From: Bernardetia sp042180575
GTDB lineage: Bacteria; Bacteroidota; Bacteroidia; Cytophagales; Bernardetiaceae
Assembly (NCBI RefSeq): GCF_042180575.1
Contig: NZ_CP170094.1
Coordinates: 5,456,001-5,520,000, forward strand
Reading direction: 5' to 3'
Length of the DNA stretch: 64,000 nt
In this document: in pieces, positions 28,451 through 35,309 of the stretch
Numbering within the stretch: position 1 is the stretch's first letter
Layout: each line of letters begins with the position of its first letter
Made by a program: the position numbers and the translations under genes
The notes under the pieces: model-generated
The model's input: only the letters and a program-made list of their open reading frames with translations
Database searches by the model: none
What the model was told of the DNA's origin: nothing

Positions 28451-28520
28451 TTCCCAACAATTCCCAACAATTCCCAACAATTCCCAACAATTCCCAACAA
28501 TTCCCAACAATTCCCAACAA
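28451..28520. repeat. Tandem array of a 10-bp unit (TTCCCAACAA x 7)
   Basis: Seven perfect copies in a row, with diverged half-units on either side (TACCCAAATA before, TTCCCAATGT after). The unit resembles the TGGGAAT of the zinc-ribbon gene's WEYLG codons on the opposite strand, so the array probably arose by slippage inside that gene remnant. Not a CRISPR: no spacers. Confidence 0.9.
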
Positions 28521-28775
28521 TTCCCAATGTAACACGAATTCAATCTCAAAGCTATGATTTAGTCATTTTTTTGCTAAAAAAATCAACATTTAAGAGAGTT
28601 TAAAGCTACTTTTTCAAATTTTTGAATCCTAGAAAGGCGTTTTATTGCTAATTTAATTTACATTGGGAACTGCTGGGCGAACATAAGTCTGATAAAGACT
28701 ATCAAAAGTGGAATCGTTCATGAAAAAAGAAGAGAAAGAAAGCTCAAAAATAAATAATATGTTTTACATTGGGAA
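28521..28775. repeat. MITE-like 255-bp segment with 12-bp terminal inverted repeats
   Basis: TTCCCAATGTAA at 28521-28532 is the exact reverse complement of TTACATTGGGAA at 28764-28775. A further TTACATTGGGAA copy lies inside (about 28658-28670). No coding capacity. It abuts the truncated end of an IS982 copy. Confidence 0.45.
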
Positions 28776-29297
28776 TTACTGGATATAGACAGTCATTGGT
28801 AATGTGCCTTTTCTACGGTCTGCTAAAAGATGTAATTTAACGCCTTGATACCATACACTTTTACTTGCACAATACGATTTATCGCATATATGAGTAGCTA
28901 CCTTGTTTTTTCTTTTACCAGAACAAGTTATGATAGGCATTGAATCTCCTAAAATAATACGCAATTCTTGCTGTGTGCTTGGAGACAAACTATCAAAAAT
29001 ATGAATAATAAAATGCTCATAAGCTCCCGTTAAATTGTTCAGACGATTGCAAAAAGTTGGGTAGCTTGGCAAAGTAGGAAACCAAGCTAACCAGTGATTT
29101 TTGATGTAGTCATAGACTTGTTTTTTTTCGTGTTTCTGTTCATAAATTTGAGCAAATAAATGCATTGTAATCAGTTCTTCATCGGTAATATTTCCTTTAT
29201 TACCGTTGTTACTGAAACGTTGAACATTATATTGCAAAGTCGAGTTGTATAACTCACAGACTTTGTAGTAAAGCAAAATTAGTTTTAGGTCATGCAT
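28776..29297 (-). pseudogene. IS982-family transposase, truncated
   Basis: 173 residues instead of 298. The protein is nearly the same as the copy at 20128-21024 up to TLPMTVYI, keeping the first catalytic Asp (ILGDSMPI) and losing the rest. A stop comes from the neighbouring MITE-like segment. Confidence 0.88.
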
Positions 29298-29402
29298 AAA
29301 ATCTAAAACGGCTAAACTGCTTAGTCTGTTTTTTTTAGTTTATAACTAATTGAAAATCAAGAAATTAAAAAACAAATCTATCTTTAATTTAACTCCTTAT
29401 TC
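28782..29402 (-). mobile_element. IS982-family element, copy 2, 3'-truncated
   Basis: The left part matches copy 1 closely, from the GAATAAGGAG end at 29402 through transposase residue ~172 (TLPMTVYI), where homology stops at about 28782. The second and third catalytic residues are gone. It inserted into an older IS5-family remnant. Confidence 0.85.
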
Positions 29403-29693
29403 ACATAAATAATATGTCCATAAATTCTTCCAACTTTCCAATTTTGACCATTTGTTATAGTAATAATAGACTGTATTCCAGCTAATTGAGATTCTACCAA
29501 AAAATTGTTTGATAGGTAATTCTCTCCATTGAGTGCCTGTTTTAAGACGATAAATGATAGTTTTAACAATACGCCAAAGAGCAATTTTAGGTTTATGTCC
29601 TTTTTTAAATTGAGTTAAATAGGGTAAAATATTTTCTGTTATTTTTTTTTTGATAAGTTTACGTACATAGGGGTAAAGTGTTAGAAATTGCAA
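29403..29693 (-). pseudogene. IS5-family transposase, N-terminal fragment
   Basis: The frame (MQFLTLYPYVRKLIKKKITE ... RLKTGTQWRELPIKQFF) matches the DUF4096-like N-terminal domain of IS5-family transposases such as the one at 14001, but differs enough to be another element. It breaks off where IS982 copy 2 begins; no catalytic half remains nearby. It in turn cuts the integrase fragment upstream of it. Confidence 0.75.
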
Positions 29694-29764
29694 ATGTAAA
29701 GATTTACAAGGATAACTATTTTATCTCTTTTTTGAAAAAAAAGAGCCTATTCTTAAACAGCTTC

Positions 29765-29936
29765 TATTTACCCTTTGACATGCTTTATCAAAATACTCTG
29801 GTAGTACACGTTCTCCTGTATCTAATCGAAGTCTATTCCCTTTAAAAAAAGACATGACAAGTTTGCACCTTCCGTCTTTCAGTGGGTGTCTCTCAAGAAT
29901 ATTGATTTTAGCCTCGTTAATTTGAACTTTTGCCAT
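29765..29936 (-). pseudogene. Tyrosine recombinase, N-terminal fragment
   Basis: About 56 residues: MAKVQINEAKINILERHPLK and RLRLDTGERVLPEYFDKACQ, the arm-binding domain typical of Bacteroidota integrases (tyrosine recombinase SAM-like N-terminal region). Beyond about 29768 the frame runs into IS-derived sequence. It differs from the integrase at 11157, so it belonged to another element. It sits 140 bp from the displaced tmRNA 3' end, in the same relative order as tmRNA and integrase at 10.5-11.2 kb. Confidence 0.65.
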
Positions 29937-30042
29937 AGGTGTCGGTGGAGTATAATGAATGTCGGAATCTAAGGTTTTATACCTTTTTTTAGACCTTTAG
30001 ATTCTATACAAATATACTAAAAACACGCTTTAAAGCAAAATA

Positions 30043-30070
30043 AAAGGCATATCAGTTAAGATATGCCTTT
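30043..30070 (-). terminator. Hairpin terminator, probably the original tmRNA terminator
   Basis: AAAGGCATATC pairs perfectly with GATATGCCTTT around a 6-nt loop, and on the minus strand it is followed by TATTTTGC. Read on the minus strand it begins 7 bp after the tmRNA-like 3' end at 30077-30099, exactly where a tmRNA terminator belongs. Confidence 0.7.
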
Positions 30071-30076
30071 AGTTTT

Positions 30077-30099
30077 GTGGAGCTGGTGGGAGTCGAACC
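30077..30099 (-). other. Displaced tmRNA 3' end (inferred attR)
   Basis: The minus strand matches tmRNA positions 10934-10956 at 22 of 23 bases (mismatch at 30092). Only the T-arm to acceptor segment is present, with no tmRNA body. Next to it, on the higher-coordinate side, is DNA of the repressor module; on the other side a terminator and an integrase fragment. Confidence 0.65.
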
Positions 30100-30115
30100 T
30101 ATTACTTTTTTCGTC

Positions 30116-30150
30116 TTTAACACACTTTTTTTTATGTGTGTTACCCAGCG
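30116..30150. repeat. Inverted repeat plus CGCTGGG motif near the attachment site
   Basis: TAACACACTTTTTTTTATGTGTGTTA forms a hairpin, adjoining CCCAGCG (CGCTGGG on the minus strand, 30144-30150). The tmRNA-side flank has the same combination: CGCTGGG at 11071-11077 followed by an AACCT...AGGT dyad around a T run. These may be integrase arm sites or terminators. Confidence 0.4.
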
Positions 30151-30171
30151 TGTTATCAAAATATGGTAGTT

Positions 30172-30190
30172 GTTTTGGTTTTGCCAAAAC
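30172..30190 (-). terminator. Short hairpin after the XRE regulator gene
   Basis: GTTTTGG and CCAAAAC pair around TTTTG, 20 bp past the regulator's stop on its own strand. No strong T run, so a weak call. Confidence 0.35.
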
Positions 30191-30210
30191 AGGCGTATCT
30201 AATTTTGTAT

Positions 30211-30684
30211 TTAATCTATAAAAGTCTTTCTCAGTTCATTTTTAGAAGTAAATACAAAACTACCTACTAGATACGCCTTACGCTTTCCCAAATCTAGTTT
30301 CGATAAATCTAGTTTATCAGAGTTTTGCAGTAAGAAGCCATACATTAGATTCATTTTACTTTGAATATCTATTATGGTTCTTTCTAGTTTGCTTACTTTC
30401 TCTTTATAGTATTCTTTTTCTTTTTCAGCTTCTTTGAACTTTTCCTTCCATTCTAAATTGCTATCTGATTCAGATTTCAACATTTCTCCTTCTCCAAAGA
30501 GTAGCCACTCGCTACTAATTTGTTTCTGACGGACATAATTAATTATGCCTTCATTAATAGTTTTTACCTTACCTCTTTCAATTAAGCTAATTGTACCCAC
30601 AGAATTTTGTGTGTTTGTAGCAAACTCTTCTTGGCTTTCACGTAAAAACTTTCTAGTTTCTTTTAGTCTAATCGATTGATTCAT
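30211..30684 (-). CDS. XRE-family repressor-like regulator with coiled coil
   Basis: 157 aa. Residues ~5-65 form a lambda-repressor-type helix-turn-helix (KETRKFLRESQEEFATNTQN, VGTISLIERGKVKTINEG), followed by ISSEWLLFGEGEML, a phrase common in phage and mobile-element repressors. A coiled coil spans ~78-115 and a basic C-terminus follows. It is transcribed divergently from the small-gene operon, and an operator-like dyad overlaps that operon's promoter, so it most likely represses the operon and controls the element's activity. Confidence 0.8.
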   Translation of the reverse strand: MNQSIRLKETRKFLRESQEEFATNTQNSVGTISLIERGKVKTINEGIINYVRQKQISSEWLLFGEGEMLKSESDSNLEWKEKFKEAEKEKEYYKEKVSKLERTIIDIQSKMNLMYGFLLQNSDKLDLSKLDLGKRKAYLVGSFVFTSKNELRKTFID

Positions 30685-30735
30685 AATAATTTATTATTTA
30701 TGTATGAAAAATAGGTCATTTTTTTTAAAAAATTG

Positions 30736-30766
30736 TTTGATAACTAATAACTTTTTATTAGTTTTG
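30736..30766 (+). promoter_or_regulatory. Promoter of the small-gene operon
   Basis: TTTG at 30736-30739, a 19-bp spacer, and TAGTTTTG at 30759-30766 match the Bacteroidota promoter consensus perfectly. It faces away from the XRE gene and lies 63 bp before the ATG at 30829. Confidence 0.65.
30742..30763. promoter_or_regulatory. Operator-like dyad over the promoter
   Basis: AACTAATAA (30742-30750) and TTATTAGTT (30755-30763) are perfect inverted 9-mers with a 4-bp spacer. The right half overlaps the -7 box, so a bound dimer would block RNA polymerase. Best candidate binding site of the neighbouring XRE protein. Confidence 0.55.
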
Positions 30767-30828
30767 TCGTATAGATACTAACAATATACACAAAAATACG
30801 AAATTATCTGTAAAAAGTTTTGAATCAT

Positions 30829-31035
30829 ATGAAAAAGACAGCATCAGACTTAACTAGCATAGGAGCGAGAAATATCAATCGTAAACTCAAAATAGACTTT
30901 TTGAGGGTATTAGAAGAGGAAAAAATAGGGCATCAATCCGATTTTTTTGTATGGACAATGCAAGTAGCTATTGAGCATCAAAATGAATTCTTCAACTTCC
31001 TAAGAGGAAAAAAAATAATAGGAAATTATGAATAA
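30829..31035 (+). CDS. Small hypothetical protein, first gene of the operon
   Basis: 68 aa from the ATG at 30829. MKKTASDLTSIGARNINRKL then FLRVLEEEKIGHQSDFFVWTMQVAIEHQNE. The size, basic N-terminus and helical pattern fit a small ribbon-helix-helix or Arc-like DNA-binding protein, but no signature proves it. Its stop overlaps the next start by 8 bp, showing tight translational coupling. Directly controlled by the divergent promoter. Confidence 0.6.
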   Translation: MKKTASDLTSIGARNINRKLKIDFLRVLEEEKIGHQSDFFVWTMQVAIEHQNEFFNFLRGKKIIGNYE

Positions 31036-31216
31036 CCCACAATATACCGAAGCTCAAAAAGCAAAGTTGTACGAACTAAACTGCGAGTATGACAGATATT
31101 CGCAACAAATGAAGGCAGCAAAATATGAAAAGGACACACAACTGTATAAAATTTTAAAACAACTACGAGACGAAGTGCTACGACAGAAAAAAGCAATCAG
31201 AGAATCCAAACAATAA
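31028..31216 (+). CDS. Small hypothetical helical protein
   Basis: 62 aa, highly charged, rich in Lys, Gln and Tyr (LNCEYDRYSQQMKAAKYEKD). Predicted to be almost wholly helical. Overlaps the gene before it; the next gene starts 5 bp after its stop. No function can be read. Confidence 0.55.
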   Translation: MNNPQYTEAQKAKLYELNCEYDRYSQQMKAAKYEKDTQLYKILKQLRDEVLRQKKAIRESKQ

Positions 31217-31221
31217 CTACA

Positions 31222-31374
31222 ATGAAAACAGCTTATCAAACCTTTTTAGAAAATCAAAAACCAAGTAGCAAAGTAAAATTTGCAGAAAGAGAAAAACAGA
31301 ACTTTCATAAACATAGCCTTGCTTATAAAATCCATTCAGACACACTAAAAAAGCTGCAAGATGAAAGCAAATAA
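31222..31374 (+). CDS. Very small hypothetical protein (50 aa)
   Basis: MKTAYQTFLENQKPSSKVKF followed by AEREKQNFHKHSLAYKIHSD. It keeps the operon contiguous, with its start 5 bp after the previous stop and a 14-bp overlap with the next gene. Supported by context and coupling rather than homology. Confidence 0.45.
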   Translation: MKTAYQTFLENQKPSSKVKFAEREKQNFHKHSLAYKIHSDTLKKLQDESK

Positions 31375-31555
31375 AAACCCTCATTATTATCAGAGTAAAA
31401 ATTTACGACAACGAATAATTAGTTTGTACGAACAAGCCATACAAGAATCTACTAACCCACGACAACAAGAAATTTATCAGCGTTGGATAAGTTGGTTGAA
31501 GGAAAAAGAAATTTTAAGTCAAGCACAACACTATAATAACTCCTATGAAAACTAA
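31361..31555 (+). CDS. Small hypothetical protein
   Basis: 64 aa, helical and polar (MKANKNPHYYQSKNLRQRII). Overlaps both the preceding gene (14 bp) and the following one (11 bp). Function not recognisable. Confidence 0.5.
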   Translation: MKANKNPHYYQSKNLRQRIISLYEQAIQESTNPRQQEIYQRWISWLKEKEILSQAQHYNNSYEN

Positions 31556-31817
31556 CCCTACTAAGTCTTTATCTGAAATGAAAACCTATCAGAAAAAAGA
31601 GTGCGCCAAAAAGATAGAAGATGCAAGAAAGAAAATAACAGAGCATTTACAGCTTATACAAATGTGTAAAAAACAAGCTAAACCGATGCCTTCCTTTTTG
31701 GCTACAAGTAGCTTTTTCGAAACATTGTTTGAAGCCTGTGAAATTTCGCTTGATGCCTTGCACGGTACACAAATTGAATTATTTACACGACTTAATCCGA
31801 ATCAAAATGCACACTAG
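31545..31817 (+). CDS. Small hypothetical protein
   Basis: 90 aa: Lys-rich N-terminus, then MCKKQAKPMPSFLATSSFFE and a helical C-terminus. Overlaps the following gene by 11 bp in the ATGCACACTAG junction. Not recognised. Confidence 0.5.
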   Translation: MKTNPTKSLSEMKTYQKKECAKKIEDARKKITEHLQLIQMCKKQAKPMPSFLATSSFFETLFEACEISLDALHGTQIELFTRLNPNQNAH

Positions 31818-32262
31818 AGAAGAACGTATCGATTACCAATACCAAAAACTAGCTTATCATTTCAAAAGGCTATTAGGATATGGAGAGACGAATGAAACAA
31901 TACTACAAAAGATGCTTATGAGCCAAACGAGTATTGTACCAATAGAAAAAAGCGAGAAGGAAGAAGAAAAGCCAATTATTGAATTAAAAGGCTACTTGAA
32001 ATATGTAAAAGAATGGAACAAGCTAGAGCATCAATCTATGTTTGTTAAGAACGGAGAAGAGCAATCTTCTATTCAACTTTTCTTCCCTTTGGGCGATGAT
32101 GAATTAGACAACCAAAATTATTTAATTCGTCTGCAAAATATGGAAGTACAAAAGATAAAAGTAGATATTAAAGCCTTTCAGACTGGTTTTACAAAAACAG
32201 ATAAACCAAAAATGGAAGTCCTCTCAATTAGTAGTTGTGCAATGAACTCTTTAAAGATATGA
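31807..32262 (+). CDS. Hypothetical protein of the small-gene operon
   Basis: 151 aa from the ATG at 31807; a longer in-frame start at 31729 would overlap the previous gene deeply. The N-terminus is helical (MHTREERIDYQYQKLAYHFK), the middle is acidic (EKSEKEEEKP), and the C-terminal ~90 residues alternate beta strands (SIQLFFPLGDDELDNQNYLI). That second part could be a small beta-barrel, possibly OB-like, which in this setting might bind single-stranded DNA; this is speculation. The stop overlaps the next ATG as ATGA. Confidence 0.5.
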   Translation: MHTREERIDYQYQKLAYHFKRLLGYGETNETILQKMLMSQTSIVPIEKSEKEEEKPIIELKGYLKYVKEWNKLEHQSMFVKNGEEQSSIQLFFPLGDDELDNQNYLIRLQNMEVQKIKVDIKAFQTGFTKTDKPKMEVLSISSCAMNSLKI

Positions 32263-32462
32263 TTTACCTCGTTAGCTTTTTACTCTTTATTTGTCTCTTT
32301 TTCTTAATCAAAAAGCAGTTACAAATACGAGCCTTGAACCGAAAACTTTTGAGCTACGAACTCAAAAGGGAAAAGATGAGAACAGCCATTTCACAGAAAA
32401 TAACTGAAAAAGGACTGGATATAGATTTAGGAGAATTAGACTTTTTACTCAAACACCTATGA
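32259..32462 (+). CDS. Small single-span membrane protein
   Basis: 67 aa from the ATG at 32259. One N-terminal membrane helix (IYLVSFLLFICLFFLIKKQL) followed by a basic amphipathic stretch and an acidic tail. Coupled by ATGA overlaps to both neighbours. The next gene is also a membrane protein, so the two may work together. Confidence 0.55.
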   Translation: MIYLVSFLLFICLFFLIKKQLQIRALNRKLLSYELKREKMRTAISQKITEKGLDIDLGELDFLLKHL

Positions 32463-33592
32463 AACCACACGAAATATTTGAGAACCATCAAGGAAAGCTA
32501 TTTAATGAATACAACGATAATTCATTAGTAGAAAAAGCCTATGAAACCTACCGAGACAAAACGTTTTTAGAAGCGAATAAAGGTAGATATTCAGTATTCA
32601 ATATCACAAGCTATATTTTTCAGATGCTTTCTTGTTTGTTTGCAGCAACATTTATGTACTTGAAAGTGTGTAGTCCGTTAGTGCCTTCATTTTTAGGAGA
32701 AGATATAAAAATGATTGCAGCAGGAATATTGACAGCTTTTTTCCTTATGGTCATTGAATATACCAAGCGCATTTTTATAATGCCTTTTGTGGAGAGTATC
32801 ATAAAATCAAAGTCTATCAAAAATGGTCATCGTATCAAATTTGAGTATCTACTTATCAATATTCCTTTACTTGCCTTATCTGTTTACACCAGCGCAGCAG
32901 GAGCAGAATTATTCGTAAAGGAGCAGACCGACAATACCCAAGAAATTAAGAGTGTTTTTGTGAGCCAAAAGGATAGTATTAACAATCTCTATACGCCACA
33001 AATCACACAAACTCAAAAGTCTATTCAAGACCTTACGGATAGATTGAGTAAAAGAAAGTGGGGATTTACAAAAGAAGAGAGCCAAATTTTACAGACTACA
33101 CAGGAGCAGCTCAAAACTCTACAAGCTCAAAGAGATAAAGCAGTATCAGAACTCAAAGAAACAGAATTTCAAACCCTCACAAAAAACGATACAGATACAG
33201 GACAAACAGCAAAGTTTGTATTAATAGGTTCTTTGGTTTGTGAGTTAGCAGGTATTTTTTGTATTGCGTGGTGTGCCTTTTTCTTTGGGAAAGTCTTTGT
33301 AGAAGCCTATCATATTGCCCAATTTCAAAAGACTACTTCTCAATATATAGACAGCAAGGAAGGAGCAGTAAAAGATGAGCCACAAGAACCACAAAAAAAA
33401 AGCCGTTCAAGCCTTGTAAACGATGCAAAAAAGACATCAGTGAGCGACGAGAAAACGCCAAGTTTTGCAGCCCAAAATGTAGGCACAAGTGGCATAACAG
33501 AAAAAGAAACAGCGTTTCAAACACAAAGTCCAACAGACTTTCCAACAGTATTCCGAAGGCTGAACGGAACAAAAAAATCAGCACCGAGCTAA
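32459..33592 (+). CDS. Four-helix membrane protein with coiled coil
   Basis: 377 aa. Three membrane helices lie at ~46-66, ~83-105 and ~131-150, then a coiled coil at ~165-240 (SIQDLTDRLSKRKWGF, LQTTQEQLKTLQAQRDKAV), then a fourth helix at ~258-285, then a polar Ser/Thr/Gln-rich tail. The layout is like DUF4407-type or other mobile-element membrane proteins with a soluble coiled-coil loop between helices. The role is unknown; a conjugation- or envelope-related task is possible. Last gene of the coupled cluster, followed by hairpins. Confidence 0.6.
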   Translation: MKPHEIFENHQGKLFNEYNDNSLVEKAYETYRDKTFLEANKGRYSVFNITSYIFQMLSCLFAATFMYLKVCSPLVPSFLGEDIKMIAAGILTAFFLMVIEYTKRIFIMPFVESIIKSKSIKNGHRIKFEYLLINIPLLALSVYTSAAGAELFVKEQTDNTQEIKSVFVSQKDSINNLYTPQITQTQKSIQDLTDRLSKRKWGFTKEESQILQTTQEQLKTLQAQRDKAVSELKETEFQTLTKNDTDTGQTAKFVLIGSLVCELAGIFCIAWCAFFFGKVFVEAYHIAQFQKTTSQYIDSKEGAVKDEPQEPQKKSRSSLVNDAKKTSVSDEKTPSFAAQNVGTSGITEKETAFQTQSPTDFPTVFRRLNGTKKSAPS

Positions 33593-33673
33593 GCGTGTTT
33601 TCTGACACGCAAAGTACACGTTTTGACACGGATAAACACGCAATACACGGTTAGAAAGGCTATTTTTTAGCCT
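33593..33673. terminator. Two hairpins after the membrane protein gene
   Basis: GCGTGT/ACACGC around TTTCTG (33593-33610) and AGGCTA/TAGCCT around TTTTT (33657-33673). The region between is full of ACACG repeats. Possibly a terminator or a structured control region. Confidence 0.4.
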
Positions 33674-33799
33674 AAACGTTTAAAGCGTATCAAGTCAAAA
33701 CAACGTTTCAAACCGTGTTTCCAACAGACTTTTCAACAGTATTTCAAACACGTTTTCAAACATTAATTTTCAATTCATCAATCAATTTTTTCAAACATT

Positions 33800-34117
33800 A
33801 TGGAAACGACAAAAGCAACCGACAACTTTGTAAACGCACAGCAGATAAATGTATCTGTACGTATCAAAACGCCAAAAGTGAGCCGTCAGAAATCGTATCA
33901 AGTAGTCTCTTTTTTAAATGAAGAGGGAGAGATTATCCAACAACTCAAAACGGCTTTGTCAATGACGGCACTTAATAGCCTTATTCGTACCGATGCAGGA
34001 CAGGAAATTGAGCCAAAAAGCAAGGGTAAATACTTTTTGTATGACTTGACCCGAAGCGTCGAAGTATCTAACGAGAGAGAAAAGGAGTACATCAATAAGA
34101 ACAAGAAAGTTAATTAA
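33800..34117 (+). CDS. Hypothetical protein, possible ssDNA-binding type
   Basis: 105 aa. N-terminal part alternates beta strands (QINVSVRIKTPKVSRQKSYQ, VVSFLNEEGEIIQQLK), the C-terminus is basic (NEREKEYINKNKKVN). No signature. In small mobile elements such basic beta-rich proteins often bind single-stranded DNA, but here that is only a guess. Preceded by a 207-bp spacer and followed by a good terminator. Confidence 0.5.
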   Translation: METTKATDNFVNAQQINVSVRIKTPKVSRQKSYQVVSFLNEEGEIIQQLKTALSMTALNSLIRTDAGQEIEPKSKGKYFLYDLTRSVEVSNEREKEYINKNKKVN

Positions 34118-34131
34118 TGAAGGGAAGAGAA

Positions 34132-34160
34132 AACCCTACTTTTTGGGTAGGGTATTTTTC
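34132..34160 (+). terminator. Intrinsic terminator
   Basis: ACCCTAC pairs with GTAGGGT around TTTTTGGG-like loop, followed by ATTTTTCC. Clear rho-independent terminator behind the 105-aa gene. Confidence 0.8.
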
Positions 34161-34268
34161 CTCATAGAAAGCAAAAAAAAGTCTCAAAAACACCCAATAG
34201 AGTTGTAAAAATATGAAACTAAATATCTATGTTTACAGACCCTATTGCACAAATAAATTCTACTATTT

Positions 34269-34766
34269 ATGGAAGCAATACAATCCCTTCAACGCTTTGA
34301 TTTAGAGAAAATTAAAGCAAAACAAGCAAACTGGATAGTCCACGAAAAAACGCTATCGAATGTCCGAACCCTTATCAATGAATACAACATCGGTAAAGCT
34401 GACAAAGACCAAATACGTTTGAATGCGTACAATACAGTAATTTCAATTTATAACTCTTTTATCAATGCCTATAATGCAGGAAACTGTGATTTTATCGTCC
34501 TAGAGGACGGAGAACTCTATATTGAGACTTCAAAGTGGCTTTTAAATCATTTGGATATTGCGACGTGTAGAAGTGAACGCACAGCAGCCAACCACCTCAA
34601 AAAGATTCATAAAGCTACCCAAAACGGTTTTACAGCATTCTTACCCAACTGGATAAAACCTACTTCCAATCATCGCTTTGATAGCAACATTCGCATCAAA
34701 ATCAACCCTCAACTACTGGTATTTACCACAAGAAGAAAGCGTTTTGAGCCTTTCAAAGTAAGCTAA
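34269..34766 (+). CDS. Hypothetical DNA-binding/replication-related protein
   Basis: 165 aa. A helical N-terminus, then ETSKWLLNHLDIATCRSERT followed by AANHLKKIHKATQNGFTAFL, which looks like a winged-helix DNA-binding unit such as those in plasmid or phage replication initiators, and a basic beta-rich end. Not assigned to a named family. Lies between a terminator and an AT-rich spacer, ahead of the split gene at 35125. Confidence 0.5.
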   Translation: MEAIQSLQRFDLEKIKAKQANWIVHEKTLSNVRTLINEYNIGKADKDQIRLNAYNTVISIYNSFINAYNAGNCDFIVLEDGELYIETSKWLLNHLDIATCRSERTAANHLKKIHKATQNGFTAFLPNWIKPTSNHRFDSNIRIKINPQLLVFTTRRKRFEPFKVS

Positions 34767-35124
34767 TTCATTTTTATCATTCAGACATAATAACTTTCAT
34801 TTTTGCCCTTTTTGGACGCATTAAGTAAGAATTTGAAAGTGTGAGAAACTCACATATTTTTTTGTTGCCTATTTTTTAAGGTCGCAAAAATGAAGGTTGT
34901 TAAGAACTGCCTTTTATAAAGAACATAATTACACTTTTTGCAGGTAATTATAGTGTTCCTTATATAATGGATTTGAGTGTCGAGCCTTTAGGCTGATTAT
35001 ACTGTTTAAAAATACTATGATGTTTCTACTACTATATATTACTGTATATATGGTGTACTACAATGTACTCTATTATAGTATATTATAATAAAAAAAAGAT
35101 TCAAAAATTTTCAAAAAAACCGTT
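34767..35124. other. AT-rich spacer, possible origin or control region
   Basis: 358 bp without a gene. It holds a hairpin (TGTGAG-AAA-CTCACA, 34840-34854) followed by a T run, an imperfect dyad at ~34922-34956 (GAACATAATTACA ... GTAATTATAGTGTTC), and a strongly alternating A/T stretch at 35010-35090 with many TACTA/TATAGTA pieces. The low melting point and the neighbouring replication-like genes make it a candidate origin. Confidence 0.4.
34838..34864 (+). terminator. Terminator after the 165-aa gene
   Basis: TGTGAG/CTCACA hairpin with AAA loop, followed by TATTTTTTTG. Confidence 0.65.
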
Positions 35125-35309
35125 ATGTTCGTAAAAAACCATCCCTATCAGTTCGTTTTTTATTTTTTTGGCGACCACGAATATCTTGATGAAGATACAG
35201 GAGAAGTAATCAGAAAAGGAAACTGTTACAGAGGAACGCCTTATGAAAACAGAGGACTAAATACCGTTTTTAAATTCATTACTCAAATAATGAAATCAGA
35301 AAGAAAGGT
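35125..35309 (+). pseudogene. Mobile-element protein, N-terminal part (split by ISL3)
   Basis: Starts MFVKNHPYQFVFYFFGDHEY and runs to IMKSERK before the IS. Removing the IS with one copy of the 8-bp duplication restores the frame as MKSERKVLGSHYRLEDQ, joining it to 36565-37299. The intact protein would have been about 300 aa. No family recognised; an element replication or mobilisation gene is plausible from its place. Confidence 0.75.

Noticed and set aside
28451..28520. Short tandem repeat as CRISPR
   Set aside because: Units are directly adjacent, only 10 bp long and have no spacers.
28355..28549. Open frame made of NCWELLGIVG-type repeats
   Set aside because: It is only translation of the decamer array; the short HCEQTETIEKFP end is a gene fragment, listed as such.
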